A stretch of DNA of 64,000 bases, taken from NCBI GenBank assembly GCA_021442155.1, contig CM038222.1, forward strand, positions 108,317,121-108,381,120. Direction: 5' to 3'. The notes below the pieces were generated by a model that saw only the letters and a program-made list of their open reading frames with translations, was not told the origin of the DNA and searched no databases. Origin of the DNA: Cymbidium sinense (taxonomy: Eukaryota > Streptophyta > Magnoliopsida > Asparagales > Orchidaceae). Below, one piece after another: positions 45,100 through 58,336 of the stretch (the stretch's first letter is position 1; every line of letters begins with the position of its first letter). The translations under genes and the position numbers were made by a program.

Positions 45100-48000
45100 T
45101 CATAAGCCCATAAACAAGTTCAATCAAAGCTTTGACCAAGCCATTTGCCCCACTTAGGCTCACTTGATGTAAAGTGACCTAAAGTACACTTATGAGCTAA
45201 ATTCAAATCCTAACCAAATTGGATTGAATCAAACTCACCTAAACCTATCATCATGATCAACAATCATCATGAGATGATCAATCACTCAAATTAGGTCAAA
45301 TCAAGTCAAACTAAGGGTTAACCAAGTCAACACTTAGCCAAAATGAAATCCAACATAGCCAAAATCCACCAAAGGCCAAATTGATTGAAACCAATGATCT
45401 AACTTCACCAATGTTTGAACTTGACCAAGTCAACATTTGAGCCTAACCTAGCCCAATTGGCCACTTGACCCAAGTTAACCCAACTTGACCTAAAAATTCA
45501 AAATGTGTCAAAACTTGATCTAAGCCAAATTGATTGAAACCAATGTGTCAAGTTCATTCTAAATCACCTGTTGAACTTAAACAAAGCCTCAATTGGCAAA
45601 TTAGACCTAACCTAGCCCAATTGACCTTGAACCCAACTTGACCTAAAGGGTCATATTGAGCCAAATTCAAATATAACCAAAATTGATTAGTAACAAAGAT
45701 ACCAATCCACTTTATGTGACTGACCAAACCTAAACCTACCCATGACCTAGCTCAAATAAGTTAAATGGGTCAAATTGGCCAACTTGACTCATTTGACCTA
45801 TATGACCAAATTCAAACCTAAACCAAAGCTACGAAAACATCTCAAATGTTCATATGAACTTGACCCAACCCTTGGTTTGACCAAATTTGACCAATTGGTC
45901 AAGTTGACCCATTTTGACCTAAATAGGTCAACATGAGCCAAACCATACCAAATGAACTCCAAATCCAATGAAACTTAGCCCAACCTATTTTTTCAACATA
46001 CCAAACATAACCAAATTCAAAAATCAGCCAAATGACCATTTTACCTCTAGGCCATAGGGTAAATTTTGGCCAATTCCACTTAGAATTTGGTCAAATCCTC
46101 TTCATACCTACTTGATACTCTCCTAGTATATCAAGTGAACACTAGGGAGGGTGGTGCACCGAACCCAATGGGTTTGGGTCAGCCCATCCTAACCCAAACC
46201 CAAAATCGAGCACATAACTTGAAATGGCCACATGAAAAACCTCTTGCCACTCAATTGAAGCACATGGCCACTTCACCATTCCACTCCCTAGCCTAAAATG
46301 AACTCAAGGACAGCTCTAACACCGTAACAAACCATCTAAATCAGGGCAATTGATCCAAAATGGCAAGTGAAGCTTCGGACGTCTGATTGCCAAAGGGGGA
46401 GATATACTCCCCCTAATTCTTTTGAATCTTGACAAAGCTATAGTCGATTAAGTGAGAGGGAGTTATAGGAGCCATTTGCAAGTGATCCTAAACATTCTAG
46501 AGGGAGATTCAATTTGCATCTTCTCAGTTTTTCTTAAGTAAAAATAGGGGAGGCCCATAAGAAGATCCAAATCAACCTGCCCTCAAACTTTCAAAGAAAG
46601 CTGTTCAACCCATCAAGCTTCTCCAAGGGAATCGAGCTCCAGTGATCACCTCCAGCGAGGTTAGCCATTTTTCAATCATTAAACTCAATGTGGTCTAGAG
46701 CTTTGTGAATGAAATGTTAATCTCATAGGATCTTGATTATTGGATGTAATCTTTTATGCATGTTGATGGCGTGGGTAAAATTTGGGATCAATCTGAGCTC
46801 AATTGAGTTCAGATCATCCCCTAGAACATGGACGACCTCCATTGTTCAAAGGGGAGATCAGAAAAGGATCTCTGGCCGTCCATCCATGCATTTTGGATGG
46901 AAAGCTGAGATTAAAACACATGATATATTCTATTTTAATCCTCTGATCCGCGGCTTTAATCTTAGTTGACCGATCTTTGATCGGATGGCTAACGAGACAC
47001 GTAGTGCCGCCACCATGCGACACTATGATGTGACATTTTAAATAATGAATGGGGAGGTGTCGCATGTAAAGCACAGCCGTGTCAGCGGTATGCGTGGCAC
47101 CTGTAGGGATTAAGAATTTAATTAAGGATTTAAATAATTCTAATTAATTACCTAAGCATCTAAAATCCATATCTCAACATAGAAAAATTGAAGAATATGA
47201 AATAAATTGCCACTGAAAGATCATTGAGTCTAAAATTTTATAAAATTGATCTTAATTATTTTTAAATAGCCCTTCTCTCTAATTTTAGGTTTTATTAGAA
47301 ATATTAATTTGCTAATTAATCTTTAATTAATCCACTGATTGATCCCAAACTTCTTGAGTGCATTTAGGGGGATGACTTCTGCCTCCCCTAATTTTCTTGG
47401 GATTTATTGGTGGCTTAATTAGAAAAATTGCTAATTCATTTCCTAATTACTCCCTTAATATAATTAAGGTTAATTAAGGGTTTGATTAGTGATTTAATCC
47501 TTTGTTGAAGTTGATTAAGATCTGTTTCAGTGAATGGGAGGCTTAGGGAATAATTTTGGGCATTTCCCTTAAGCTATTCCTTAAACACCCTTTTTCTTCC
47601 TTAATTCTCTTTTAATTAAGGATTAACTCACTAATTATCCCTTAATTAATTTTATAAAATTCTAAAACTTTCCAGAACTCAATAATCTTCTTAGATGCAG
47701 GTGTTCAAGAGTCTAAGTACAATAAGGAAATCAAAATTTAACTCATATGTGTGTTTTGAAATTACTTAAGTTAAACCCTTAGCTTACTTAATCATTAATC
47801 ATGAGCCAAATTACATTCCCTTTCTAGGTGCATTATTGATTTAAATTCCTTGTGTGGTTTATGTCATCTCATTGGCTCATAATTATTTGATTAACTATGC
47901 TAAGGTGGTGTAAGGGTAATAAACATGCTTAATTCATACATTAACCTAATCAAAATATAAAATGGATCTAATCACTTAAAAGTTGAACAAAAATATCAAA

Positions 48001-51000
48001 CACATGTGAGAATGGGTTAGGAATAGCAAACTCACCTCACATTTTCCAAATAAAATCAAACTCAAAATCAAATAAAAATCACATTAAACAAACTTTGATT
48101 TTCTTTAAGCTTTCTTATTTCATAAGATTGTCTTTAGGAATTAATTAAGGTGAATGTGTTTACATGCTTTCATTACTTTAGTTCTTTCCCAACATGCTAA
48201 ATATGTGTGTCATATGATTTCATACATTCATGCTTTTCAAAAATCACATTTAAAATGAAAATATTTCCTTTATGTCAAATTGAATATTTTGGCTAAAGTA
48301 AGAATATGAGTGGTTATTATCACTATTAAATTCAAATTATTTTCAAAAATACATGAATCAATTATCAAAACTAAAAGTGTGTTACTTATATCTTACTTAT
48401 AAGTTTGCATGTGAGTAAAATATAAGGATGTGCTTAGTGTAATTTTCCTTCTCTTCTCTTTTGGTATAGTTTTGAATAGGATTTGGCAAAGTGTATGGTT
48501 CATTTGACAAGAACCCAGCACTTGCCTAATTCCATCTCCTATTCATTCCTATGCAATTACTTAAGAAGGATACCTACACTTGTATATATAAATTTCATAT
48601 ACAAAAATAAATCACCCAACACAAACTTTTGTATTCTTTCTTTTCCATTCATTTCTTTTGTACACATGCTTTTATTTAAGAAAAATGATATATTAGTCTG
48701 GACAACCCTAGGGTTGTGAGGCTTTAAATAGGCCTAAGTAGGTCTTTTACCCTACACCCCTGATTAATAATGGTGTCATACTCACTTATGCCTTTCATAC
48801 ATTCATATATGCATGTGAAAAATTGGATAAGAAATCCCTTTGCTACTTAATGAAAGTCATGCATCATTAACATCCAAATTTTCTTAAATAAACTACTTAG
48901 CATGCATCATAAAGTATGTTAAAATTTCCATTTGTATGTATAGATATGCTTAAGATGCATCCATATGCATGTTATATATGTTGGGAAAGAAATGAAGTAA
49001 TGTATGTTTTGTGAATTTAGTCCACTTTACTTAATCTTAAAATATCTTTCTTTTTGAATAAGTTTGTTTAGAGCTCATCTAAACTTAGGATTAACTAAAA
49101 CATATAATAAACCATTCACTAAACAAAACTAAAATATGAATCCACTTTAGAAATTACTTAGGTTAGAGAAGAAAATAGAAGTTCTCTTGTCTTCCCCTCT
49201 CTTCATAACATAGTAATTAATTGTAGGATTAACTTGAACCCAATCAAAACATAAAATAAAATCAACCCAAAGCAACTAAACAACTTAAATGAAACCCTCC
49301 TCTAAGTTGAACATTCTTCACATTTATAAAATTCTAACTTAAATTTATAGCTAAGTATTCCACACAAACCTATAAAGCACACATATTAGGCTAAGTCACC
49401 ACTTCTAGCTTTAGGTTAGGGCGGTGCATGGTTTGATGTTTGCTTTTATTTTAAAATCTATATTTTATTCTGGATGTTAGGGTTAATGTGCGTAGAATGA
49501 ATGATAGGATAATTTACTCTAATCATTATTTTCTGCAGGGGATTGTGCTTAAGGGGCGCTGTAATAAATAAAAATATAAATGAATTTATTTCTTTTTTTA
49601 GTGTGTGTTAGCTGGGATTTTACTTTTCCTTTTCATATAATTTTTCCAATTAGGATTTTCGAATGTTTGTTATGGGGATTATGATGAGAATTGGTCATAA
49701 GAGTACATCTTATGTACCATGTGAAGCTTTTGGAGCAACCACCTTCCAACCATCCAAAAGAAGTAACCAAAGAAGAAAGAAGAAAATAAGAAGAAAGAAG
49801 AAAAGAAAAATGAAGAAGTGAAGATTGAAGACCCCCATAACGATGAATTCCTTGCTTAATTATATTTAATTAGTTTATAATCTGGGTTGTATAAGGGTAG
49901 AGCTCGGCTACCCAATTTTTTTTTGAGTTTGTGCGGTGGTGCCCGACCACAAATGACCTTTTATTCTTTTGCGATTAGCTTTATAAATTGATTGATGATT
50001 TGTTTAGCTTGTACATTAAGTGGCATCTTTTTCCTAGTTTCTTCCTTACTTTATGTATGGCCTAGATGTGGATTAGGCTCTTAGGGAAAAAATAAATCTT
50101 ATACCAAATTTAACAATTCAAAACTAAAAATAAAGAACACATAACCTCACATAAAGCTTAGGCTAAAAATAAGATAAAAGAATTAGAAACCCCTTAATTG
50201 GATGAGTATTTCTTTTATAACATCATGCACAAATGCATATTATTTTCATTCTTAATTGGAGGGCTTCCACCTTTGCCAGAGAAACTTGGCTTGACCTTTG
50301 AGAGCCATGGTGGAAACACACTTCCTCCCTTCTCGCTAATTTTGGCCAATGAACTCATTTCTCATGCATATGAATCCTATTAGCCTGAGTAAAAATGATT
50401 GTCCAAACAAATGTAATATGATATGAATTATATTTAGGTCATTTGAAGCATGCCCTTACATGATCTTGTCTCTTTAGTGAGTGAGTTTAAGGACTTAGTC
50501 TCTTTCGAAATAAATAATAGCCTAGCTATTTAGCATAAAGCATATGACTTGCCTACATGAATTTAAAATCATAGGAGGAGTTAGTTGGCGGCCACCCCCA
50601 GGCAGTTGTAAGTCCAATAGGTTGGGTGGTTTGTCCTTTCTTGTGGAGGAAAACTAAATACCCATTTTTTGCCTTAGATTTATGTTGCGCTTTTGGCCCT
50701 TGCCAAAGCTCCCTAGATTTAGGTTCTGAGATTGCTTCTCCCTTCTATGTGCCATAATCATAAATCCTCACCTCTTAGGCATTTTTGTAATCTTTTGTTA
50801 TAGAATCATAAGTCCTAAACTTCTAATAAAAAGTCAACTCAAATGAATAATTCAATTTAAAAAATATAAAGCCCAACAATATGATAGTTTAAGATGCTCG
50901 CTAGGTTTCCTAGCAACGTGAACATCTCCTACTTATCTTCATTTGGCTTCGATAATAACTCTCTCTCTCTCTCTTTGATCAATCCCATTTGATCTTCTTA

Positions 51001-51481
51001 AATAAACTAATCGTTTGATAGTCATACCTATTGAAATCTTTGGAGATAATGATTATTTATCTTAACCGAGAGTATTCCTAAGGGATCTCATTCTTTAGAA
51101 TGCAATTAACTATGGGGACTTGCCCCTGTAGGGAACTGAATGAACCCAGTTTAAAATAAACCCACCCTACTTTACTTGTTCATATAAAGTAGGGGAATAA
51201 TCTTTGGTACACATGCAAACCCATTATCCTTAGGGGTCCTTGTTGAGGTGATTAGGTCCATTGTAGGGTGGTGACTTCTATCTTTAGAGATAGTACACCT
51301 CTCCTCAATGTTGTACCCGATCACCCTTAATAAAAATATATGTGGATCTACAAGATATCAAGAATACATAAAAAGAAGAAGATGTATATTTCCTTCTTCA
51401 TTTTATCCCGTATAGAGTGAAGATGGAAGTATATATTTTTAATCTTTTAGAAACCAAAAAAAATTTCACCATAGATTTTTC
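45100..51481 (+). mobile_element. long LTR-like sequence, copy 2 = probable 5' LTR of element C
   Basis: Collinear with copy 1 (anchors listed there), and directly followed by a tRNA-Arg primer site at 51482. Near its end GCAATTAACTATGGGGACTT (51103) resembles the LTR ends at 12405 and 14010. Relative to copy 1 it has about 1.6 kb more at 46080-47700, including a palindrome-rich segment (46784-47000). The left boundary is not visible, and the 3' LTR that would confirm it lies outside the window. Length (about 6 kb) fits the very long LTRs known in Ogre-like elements. Confidence 0.6.
46784..47000. repeat. cluster of palindromes
   Basis: GGGATCAATCTGA (46784) pairs with TCAGATCATCCC (46809), with a palindromic loop CTCAATTGAG. 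Then ATGGACGACC...GGCCGTCCAT encloses GAGATC...GATCTC. Next TCCATCC...GGATGGA (near 46880) and CCGATC-TTT-GATCGG (near 46970). Confidence 0.75.
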
Positions 51482-51499
51482 TGGCGACTCTGCTGAGGA
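51482..51499 (+). promoter_or_regulatory. primer-binding site of element C (tRNA-Arg type)
   Basis: TGGCGACTCTGCTGAGGA differs at two positions from the complement of the 3' end of plant tRNA-Arg(ACG), as I remember it (TGGCGACTCCGCTGGGGA). tRNA-Arg is the known primer of Ogre elements. Confidence 0.85.
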
Positions 51500-51984
51500 T
51501 GGTTACACTCTCCATCTTTGGTAAATGATCATTGTCTTCAAGTATTGATAGTAGATTTGTACTTTGGTATGAATCCAAGACTATCTTTCATTCTATTGGC
51601 ACTTAGCTTATTTCATTTTTAAGTTAAGCTAGCCAACATCTTTAGGTTTTAGAACCTCACCCCGTGTTGGGCTTAAAACACCCGTTGGGTTTTCCAATAG
51701 GTAAAAATAAAAAGATCTAAATAAAAAGAAAACATTTAAAGACTTCCTCCTTATCATTTCCATGATAAGGAAAGGTTCATTTTAAAATAATAAAGACAAA
51801 GTAAACCCTTATCAAAAATCATGCTTTTCAAAAAGCACTCTTTCAAAATGCACTTAATAAAATATTTGGCACAAAATTTTTCTAAATCATCTTCATCTAA
51901 CAATATTTATGATTGTTATATGTGAGATCATCTTTACAAAAATAAAATTCCAATAATCATATTAAAAAAAGCATAAAATTTGAA

Positions 51985-53890
51985 GATAGGCCTTTCCATT
52001 CAATACCTCTAAATGTGTTGAATGGATATTACCTCTTCAAGCAAAATCATAATTTTGAACTTCCAACTAACACATTCCACATGTGTTAAATCATATTTTA
52101 AAAAGCACACATGAACCATTCCACTCAATATACCCATACTTATTGAATGGAAGTTTTATTTTCAAACAAAACTAAAATTTTTGAAAGCACATATGAATAT
52201 CTTCATTCAATATACCCAAATTTATTGAATGAAGATTTCATTCCCAAATAAAAAAAAAAACATCATTTTGGAAATCTCACTTAAACATATTCCATATATG
52301 ATTAAGTTAGAATTCCCTCTTTCGAAAAGCAACAATCACACACAAAACAAAATTTTCAAAAAAAATGAGATTGACTTCCATTCCTACATACCCAAATTTG
52401 TTGAATGGAAGTCTTCTTTTCAAAAATCAAAACTTAACAATCATATTTTCAAAATTCAAAACACATTTGGAACTTCATTTAGCATACTCAAATTTTTTGA
52501 GTGAAGTCACCAAATTCAAAACCAAAAATTTTCAAACACTTTTGGGACATCATTTAGCATACTCAAATTTGCTAACTGAAGTCTCCAAATTCAAAACCAA
52601 AAATGTTCAAACACATTTGGGACTTCATTTAGCATACTCAAATTTGCTAAGTGAAGTCTCCAAATTCAAAACCAAAAATTTTCAAAACACATTTGAAACT
52701 TCATTTAGCATACTCAAATTTGCTAAGTGAAGTCTCCAAATTCAAAACCAAAAATTTTCAAACACATTTGGGACTTCATTTAGCATACTTAAATTTTCTA
52801 AGTGAACTCTCCAAATTCAAAACCAAAAAATTTCAAACACATTTGGACCTTTATTTAGCATACTCAATTTACTAAGTGAAATCTTGAAACTCAAAACCAA
52901 AAATTTTCAAACACATTTGGAACTTCATTTAGTATATTCAAATTTAGTAAGTGGAGTCTCCAAATTCAAAACCAAAAATTTTCAAACACATTTGGAATTT
53001 CATTCTAGCATGCCCCATTTGCTAAAGTGAAGTCTCCCTTTTTCAAAATCTAAAGAACAAAATTTTGAAACACATTTGGAACTTCATTTTAGCATACCAC
53101 ATTTGCTAAAGTGAAACTTTCATTTTCAAAATAAAACCAAAAAACAAAAAATTTAAACACATCTTTTGGAATTTCATTTAGCATACTCAAATTTGCTAAG
53201 TGAAATTTCTATTTCACAAAACTAAGTGGAACCTCACTTTTAGCATACCATATTTGCTAAAGTGAAGTTTCCACTTTCAATCAAAAACAAATCAAAGCCA
53301 AAAAGGAAACATATTAGGATTCCCTTAGCATAGTCAAATTTGCTAAGAATCCTACTTTTGCAAAATCAAAATATCCAAAATAAATGAAACACTTTAGGAT
53401 TTCCTTAGCATACACAAATTTGGTAAGAATCTTATTTTCAAAAATCTTTTCCAAAACAAAACACACTTGGGCTCTTCACTAATCATACCTAAATTTGATA
53501 AGTGAGAATTCCAATTTTTAAAATCAATAATAATTGATAAAAAGAAATAATTATTTTCAAACACTTCACTTAGCATACCCAAATTTACTAAGTGAGTGAA
53601 TTCCAAAATACCAAATCCAAAATAAAACCAATTGACCAGTACTTTAACATACTCAGATTTGTTAAAGGGAAGGGTTCTCAAATCAAAATCTAATTTCAAA
53701 GATGAACCTATGGAAGCATCTTCCTCAAAATATTTGAATACATTCTGAACATGCCCAAATTTGTTGAAGTTGGATTCATATTCAAAAAATTCCTCTTTCC
53801 AATCAAATCTCTAAATCTTCTCTAAATCCATTTGAACTCCACTTAACACTTCCAAGATGTTGGATGTGGGTTCAAATTTTAAATTCAAAT
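51985..53890 (+). repeat. leader array of about 20 hairpin units (period about 75 bp) with covarying stems
   Basis: Units with period 74-77 bases are regular between 52470 and 53000 (starts 52621, 52698, 52772, 52846, 52920) and looser on both sides. Each has a left arm, a 9-10-base loop close to TACYCAAATT, and a complementary right arm. At 52199-52236 the arms are ATCTTCATTCAATA and TATTGAATGAAGAT, a perfect 14-bp match. Other units have AGCA/TGCT, AACA/TGTT or ATCA/TGAT at the same stem position. Open frames across the array (52229-52875) come from the repeat period and are not genes. Confidence 0.9.
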
Positions 53891-54280
53891 TTAGAAATTA
53901 ATAAAATAAAAATCTAATCCAAGTTTGTTTCCAACATCGGATTCTCAGATCGAATCGCTAGCTCAGCTTCCATTTTCCATTGACTATAAATGGCAAGTTC
54001 ACCGAAGTTTGTGTTCACTTTCCCTCACATGGACTTGACTTGGATCAGCCTCGATGATCATACCCATCTCATCCATTTTGACAGAGGTTTTTGAGGGTGA
54101 GGATCACTATGAGGGCACTCCTCAACTCAGTAGGAATTGGTCGGGGTGTGTCATTCGATTGATTACCATCGATTGACATCTCCTCATTAAAGAGGAAGCT
54201 GGTAGTCCCATGCCCAACAAGCCAAAGTGATAGTGATAAGTTTCACGCCACGTGGTTTTGTGCTACCCATGGGCTAAACC
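53891..54280. other. element C leader between hairpin array and gag
   Basis: Non-coding, less AT-rich than the array. No motif that I can name. Confidence 0.4.
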
Positions 54281-56840
54281 CACTCATTGGCACCCTCTAA
54301 GGGTAAGGCTCCTTTGATCCCAGAGATTGCCTCCCCATCCTTTGAGGTTGAGTCTAGTTCTTACTCCACTCATCCTACCAAGACTCAGAGGAGAAATAAA
54401 AATTGCATGATTAAGCGGTACCATACTAGGATTGCTAGGGAGATGGAGAGAGTCGCTCGTTCAGTTGTAGAGGAGGTACCTACTCTGATCACCTCCCACA
54501 CAAAGAACCATTTCATCCTCTCTAGTCGTGAGAGGATGCTAGGATTCATACTTCACCTCCACCAATGGTTGACTGCCCCAGCTAGGTGAGAGGAGGTCAT
54601 ATGCCGGCCTCCGATCAATTCTATGCCAGGTTGATGGAGCTTACGGACGTTCTGAGTCCAGAGCTCAATTTGATTTGAGATTTGTCATTCTCGCATGGGA
54701 AAACACTACGAGAGAGGGCCGAGGCCTATACTCACATCACCACAGAGAGAGAGATGGAGGTTTGGTCGGCAGTTAGTGGCCTCTGCACTCATTGATTTCT
54801 CTGATTGGCATGCAACTCACATCGATCATACAAATAGCATTTTACTTACAGGATGACCCATCATAGGAAGAGGGTCCCTATCCTGAGAGAGTCGATGGTG
54901 TCTCCACCACAGCGCTCTACCCTTCCGCCACCGCTCACGTCACAAAGATCTCCAATTCCAAGGCCATGAAGGCCACATCCGGGAGATGCACTCTGGTGAT
55001 CCTATGAGGATCTATTTCATCTACACCACATGCTATGGGTCGAAGCTCTCTTGCTCAACCTTTACTCCGTGGTGGTGGAAGGGAATGACCATAGGTGGTC
55101 ATCCCTTCACCAACACCACCCAGGACATGGAGATGGTGTATTATAGAGGGACAGATATGCCGATGATAGTAGAACCTCATAGGAGTGTCACCACTTTCAG
55201 AGCTAGTGACATCCAGGAGTGCATCTCTTCCAGTGAGTACAGTCCTTATAGGATTGATTCTCCAGCAGTAGAGGAGGTCTGGTGCCTCTCAAGCATACAT
55301 GGATCACACGCACCAAAAATCATTTTGTGCATTCAAATTGATCTCTTGAGGAGAAAGTATACTATCTTGGAAAAGAAAGAAATTTTGGATATGATTGGTC
55401 GATGAGGAGAAATGATCCCAATGAAGATGATTTGTTGGGAGACTGGGTTTGCATGGTAGATACTAAGGATCCCTCCTTAAAGAGCAATAAAGGCATGGAA
55501 GGTGATGAGGTTGGCAGAAGACACATCCCAATCACCAACACCCCACATTAAAGTAGAAAGATGAACATAGACAAGATGGAGGCTTGAAACTTGTTAGTAG
55601 CTATCTTATTTCAAAATAAGCCCAGTTCATCCTACTACAGTCGATATTAGTCAGGGCCAGAGTTAGTGCATGTCTTGGACCCAGCCAAGACTTACCTCCC
55701 ATTAAGCAAGGTAGCACTAGCATATAGAAGGTAGTGAAAGTACCTCCATAGAAAAGACATCAGATCCATGGTTGAGCAGTAAGTGAAGGAAGCATTGGCT
55801 CAAGCCAGGGGAGGATCATCAGTTCCAAAGGGTAGACCCTACCTGGAGGAATTTGATGCAATCCAATATCCTAAGGGTTTCATGCCACCTTCCTTCAAAA
55901 GCTTTGATGGCAGTGGAAACCCAGGCAAAGATATTACACACTCGAGCTATTGCAATGCGTGGCAACGATGCTTTATTTGTCTCTTTAGAGCCTAGTAGGA
56001 TAGTTTTTGATGGTATGTTGAATTTTCCAATAGAAAGACATTTCGAGTTGGAGCAACTCTTTATCAAGAGGTTTGCTAGAGCTCAGCAAAAGGTTACTAT
56101 TGGTGATCTCGTAGCACAACAACACCTGGTGAGTCCTTTGTTGACTACATTCTCGATGGCAGTATGAAATGTGAGCCGCAATCCCAACAAGATGCCATTG
56201 AGATTCTTCTAAGAATATCCATGGCTCTCACCCTTCATGCTTAAGGGCTTCACCATTAAAACTTTGAGAAGCTAATCAACAAGGCTAGTCTACAAGGAGA
56301 GGCCAAAATTGCCTTTTCAAGATCGCTTGCCTAAAGCAAAGCATAAGGTTTATGAGAAGAAGTGACAGGTAGATAAGGGAAGCAACCAGCTAGAGATCAG
56401 AGAGACCACGACCTCAGTAGCCTTCGCTTCCACCTCCTTTACCACCACCGAGGTAGCCCTATCAGCCTCCATAATAGCCTCCACGGATAGCACCGCCACC
56501 TCCTCAGCCATACCATCAACACCAGCAGCATGCATACCTGTCGCCAGGTAGTTATAGTCCACCTACTCTTTTAGATAAGCTCAACAAACCTTATTCATTT
56601 AAGAGGGAGGTAATCAGAAAGATCTTTAAGAATCTCTTAAAGAAGCCTGATTTTTAGCTACTCGAGACAAAGAGACTGAAGGAAGTGGGAAAAAATCATG
56701 ATCCTAACTTTTTCCCCTACCACCGTATGCTAGGTCATGTTTTGGAGGATTGCTTTACATTTAAGGAATGGCTTGAACATAGTTTCAAGATTGGTGCTAT
56801 AGTTTTCTCGAAGGAATATCTTGTGGAATAACCATCCAGT
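54281..56840 (+). pseudogene. gag remnant of element C
   Basis: The first segment (54287-54589) opens with APSKGKAPLIPEIASP after ATTGGC, where one extra T seems to have destroyed an ATG start. The second (54986-55405) reads FTPWWWKGMTIGGHPF and TDMPMIVEPHRSVTTFRASD. The core (55783-56167) reads YPKGFMPPSFKSFDGSGNP and DALFVSLEPSRIVFDG. A Pro/Gln-rich stretch follows (56395-56560), then YSFKREVIRKIFKN and a HRMLGHVLEDCFTFKEWLE-like segment with the His and Cys of the Ogre-type gag end (near 56735). Frame changes occur about every 300 bases. Gag would form the particle. Confidence 0.78.
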
Positions 56841-57589
56841 TCCATTAAGGTAATCCTTGGGGATACTTGTGATCCTACTAAAACTAAAGAAGTTTGGGAT
56901 GTTTCTTTATCCAAAATCTCTAAAAAGATCATTCAAAAGATCAAAAAACTTTTCTCGTTGAAGTCACCAAACCTCCAACATCAAGGAAGGTTTGTGTTGC
57001 CGCCAACTCAAAGAGGCTCCAGAAGCAAGATGTGTCACCGGATAGCCCAAGAGCATAACCACCGACGAGTCCAACCTCAATCACTTGCTACCACATTGGC
57101 TAATTTCTACTTCAGCTATTTTCTTCTTTTACTAGTAGAAATCTTGTATCAGTGGATGAAGGCATCAAATCCCTTACCCCACTCACTTTACTTGATTTCT
57201 ACATTGTACCTCCTATCAAATCCAAGAAATTGAAGAATAAAGCTAGCTTGAATTACATCTGTGTCACTTATGATGGGTTGTCTACTTCTATTAACTCTTC
57301 AAGTCAAAATAACTATAATAATTCTGATCTCCCTCTTCGATTGAGTTGGATTTTCCTACTAATACTAGTTTCACCTCTTGAGATAGACTTGGAATCATCC
57401 ACTGAGGGTCCCATAGGAGAAGTTGTAGGTGAGCCTGATGTGCAGGCATAACCTTCCATTACCCTACCACAAGAGATCACCAAAGTCAACCTTCGTAGTG
57501 GCAAAGTTCTACCTCATTATGTAGCACATCAAGATAGCGGGAAATAAGTCATTGGTTCAGAGGATAGAGAAGCCCCTCTACAGGATGGT
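56841..57589 (+). other. element C gag-PR spacer
   Basis: Contains frames such as EGIKSLTPLTLLDFYIVPP (near 57160) and LRSGKVLPHY-like (near 57490). The latter corresponds to RSGRVLPSQQ of element A at 350, so the stretch is polyprotein linker. No enzymatic domain. Confidence 0.55.
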
Positions 57590-58336
57590 CCACCCTTGGA
57601 TATGCTTGTGGAGGATCAGCCCAAGATGGACTACAATGTCCTTTCTCATCTAAGAAAGTTGTCATCTAAGCTAAGCATATGCCCTTGTCTTATCCAAAGA
57701 GATGAGGGAATCATTAATCAAGGCTCCTTGATCTAGATATGCTTATTTGACCGCTATAGGTGAGGAGGCACATTACACAAAAGAAGCTCAGGGGATCACT
57801 TTCACAGATGAATACCTTCTTCTGAGGACTTGGAGCACAACCTTCCCCTCTACATCATAGTTGATATTGACAGATTCAGACTTGCCAGAGTTCTCGTTGA
57901 TCCAGGTGCATCAGTGAACATTATGAGTCTAAAGACCCTTGCCTATTTGAGGATTGACATATCCACACTTTGAGAAAATCGGATGATGTTGAGAGGATTC
58001 AATGAACAAGGTGAGCGGGCTTTAGGTTCCATTGTGTTACCTTTGGAGATAGGTGACTGGAAGACTAAAGCCAAGTTTTACATCATCGACTTGAATACTT
58101 TGTTCACTGCTTTGCTCGGTAAGCCTTGGATACATCAGAATAAGATAATTCCATCCTCCCTCCATCAGTGCATCAAGTTCAGAAAAGATGGGATTGAATA
58201 TCATGTCAATATAGATGAAAAGCCATTTTTAGTTAGAGAGATTGAGATTTATGAGGATGCGACCTACTATCTTCCTCAAAACACCCTTTCTTATAAACCT
58301 CGACAAAACTCAAATTTAAAAGAAAAAAGAAAATGA
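57590..58336 (+). pseudogene. gag-PR linker and aspartic protease of element C
   Basis: It begins with MDYNVLSHLRKLSSKLS, as in element A. After about 200 bases comes FRLARVLVDPGASVNIMSL with the active-site D-P-G-A-S. A stop (57972) interrupts it, and the frame 57983-58336 continues with MLRGFNEQGERALGSIVLP, DLNTLFTALLGKPWIHQN, LHQCIKFRKDGIEYHVNI and EDATYYLPQ. The active site is intact, but the stop and frame changes on both sides make translation impossible without correction. The protease would cleave Gag-Pol. Confidence 0.85.

Noticed and set aside
52229..52875. Overlapping frames of 74-121 codons with repeated peptide words
   Set aside because: Produced by the tandem hairpin array, whose period is near a multiple of three. 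The words only reflect the DNA repeat.
51985..53890. CRISPR-like regular repeats
   Set aside because: Spacers are not unique, units are whole diverged copies, the context is plant retrotransposon DNA, and no cas genes are present.
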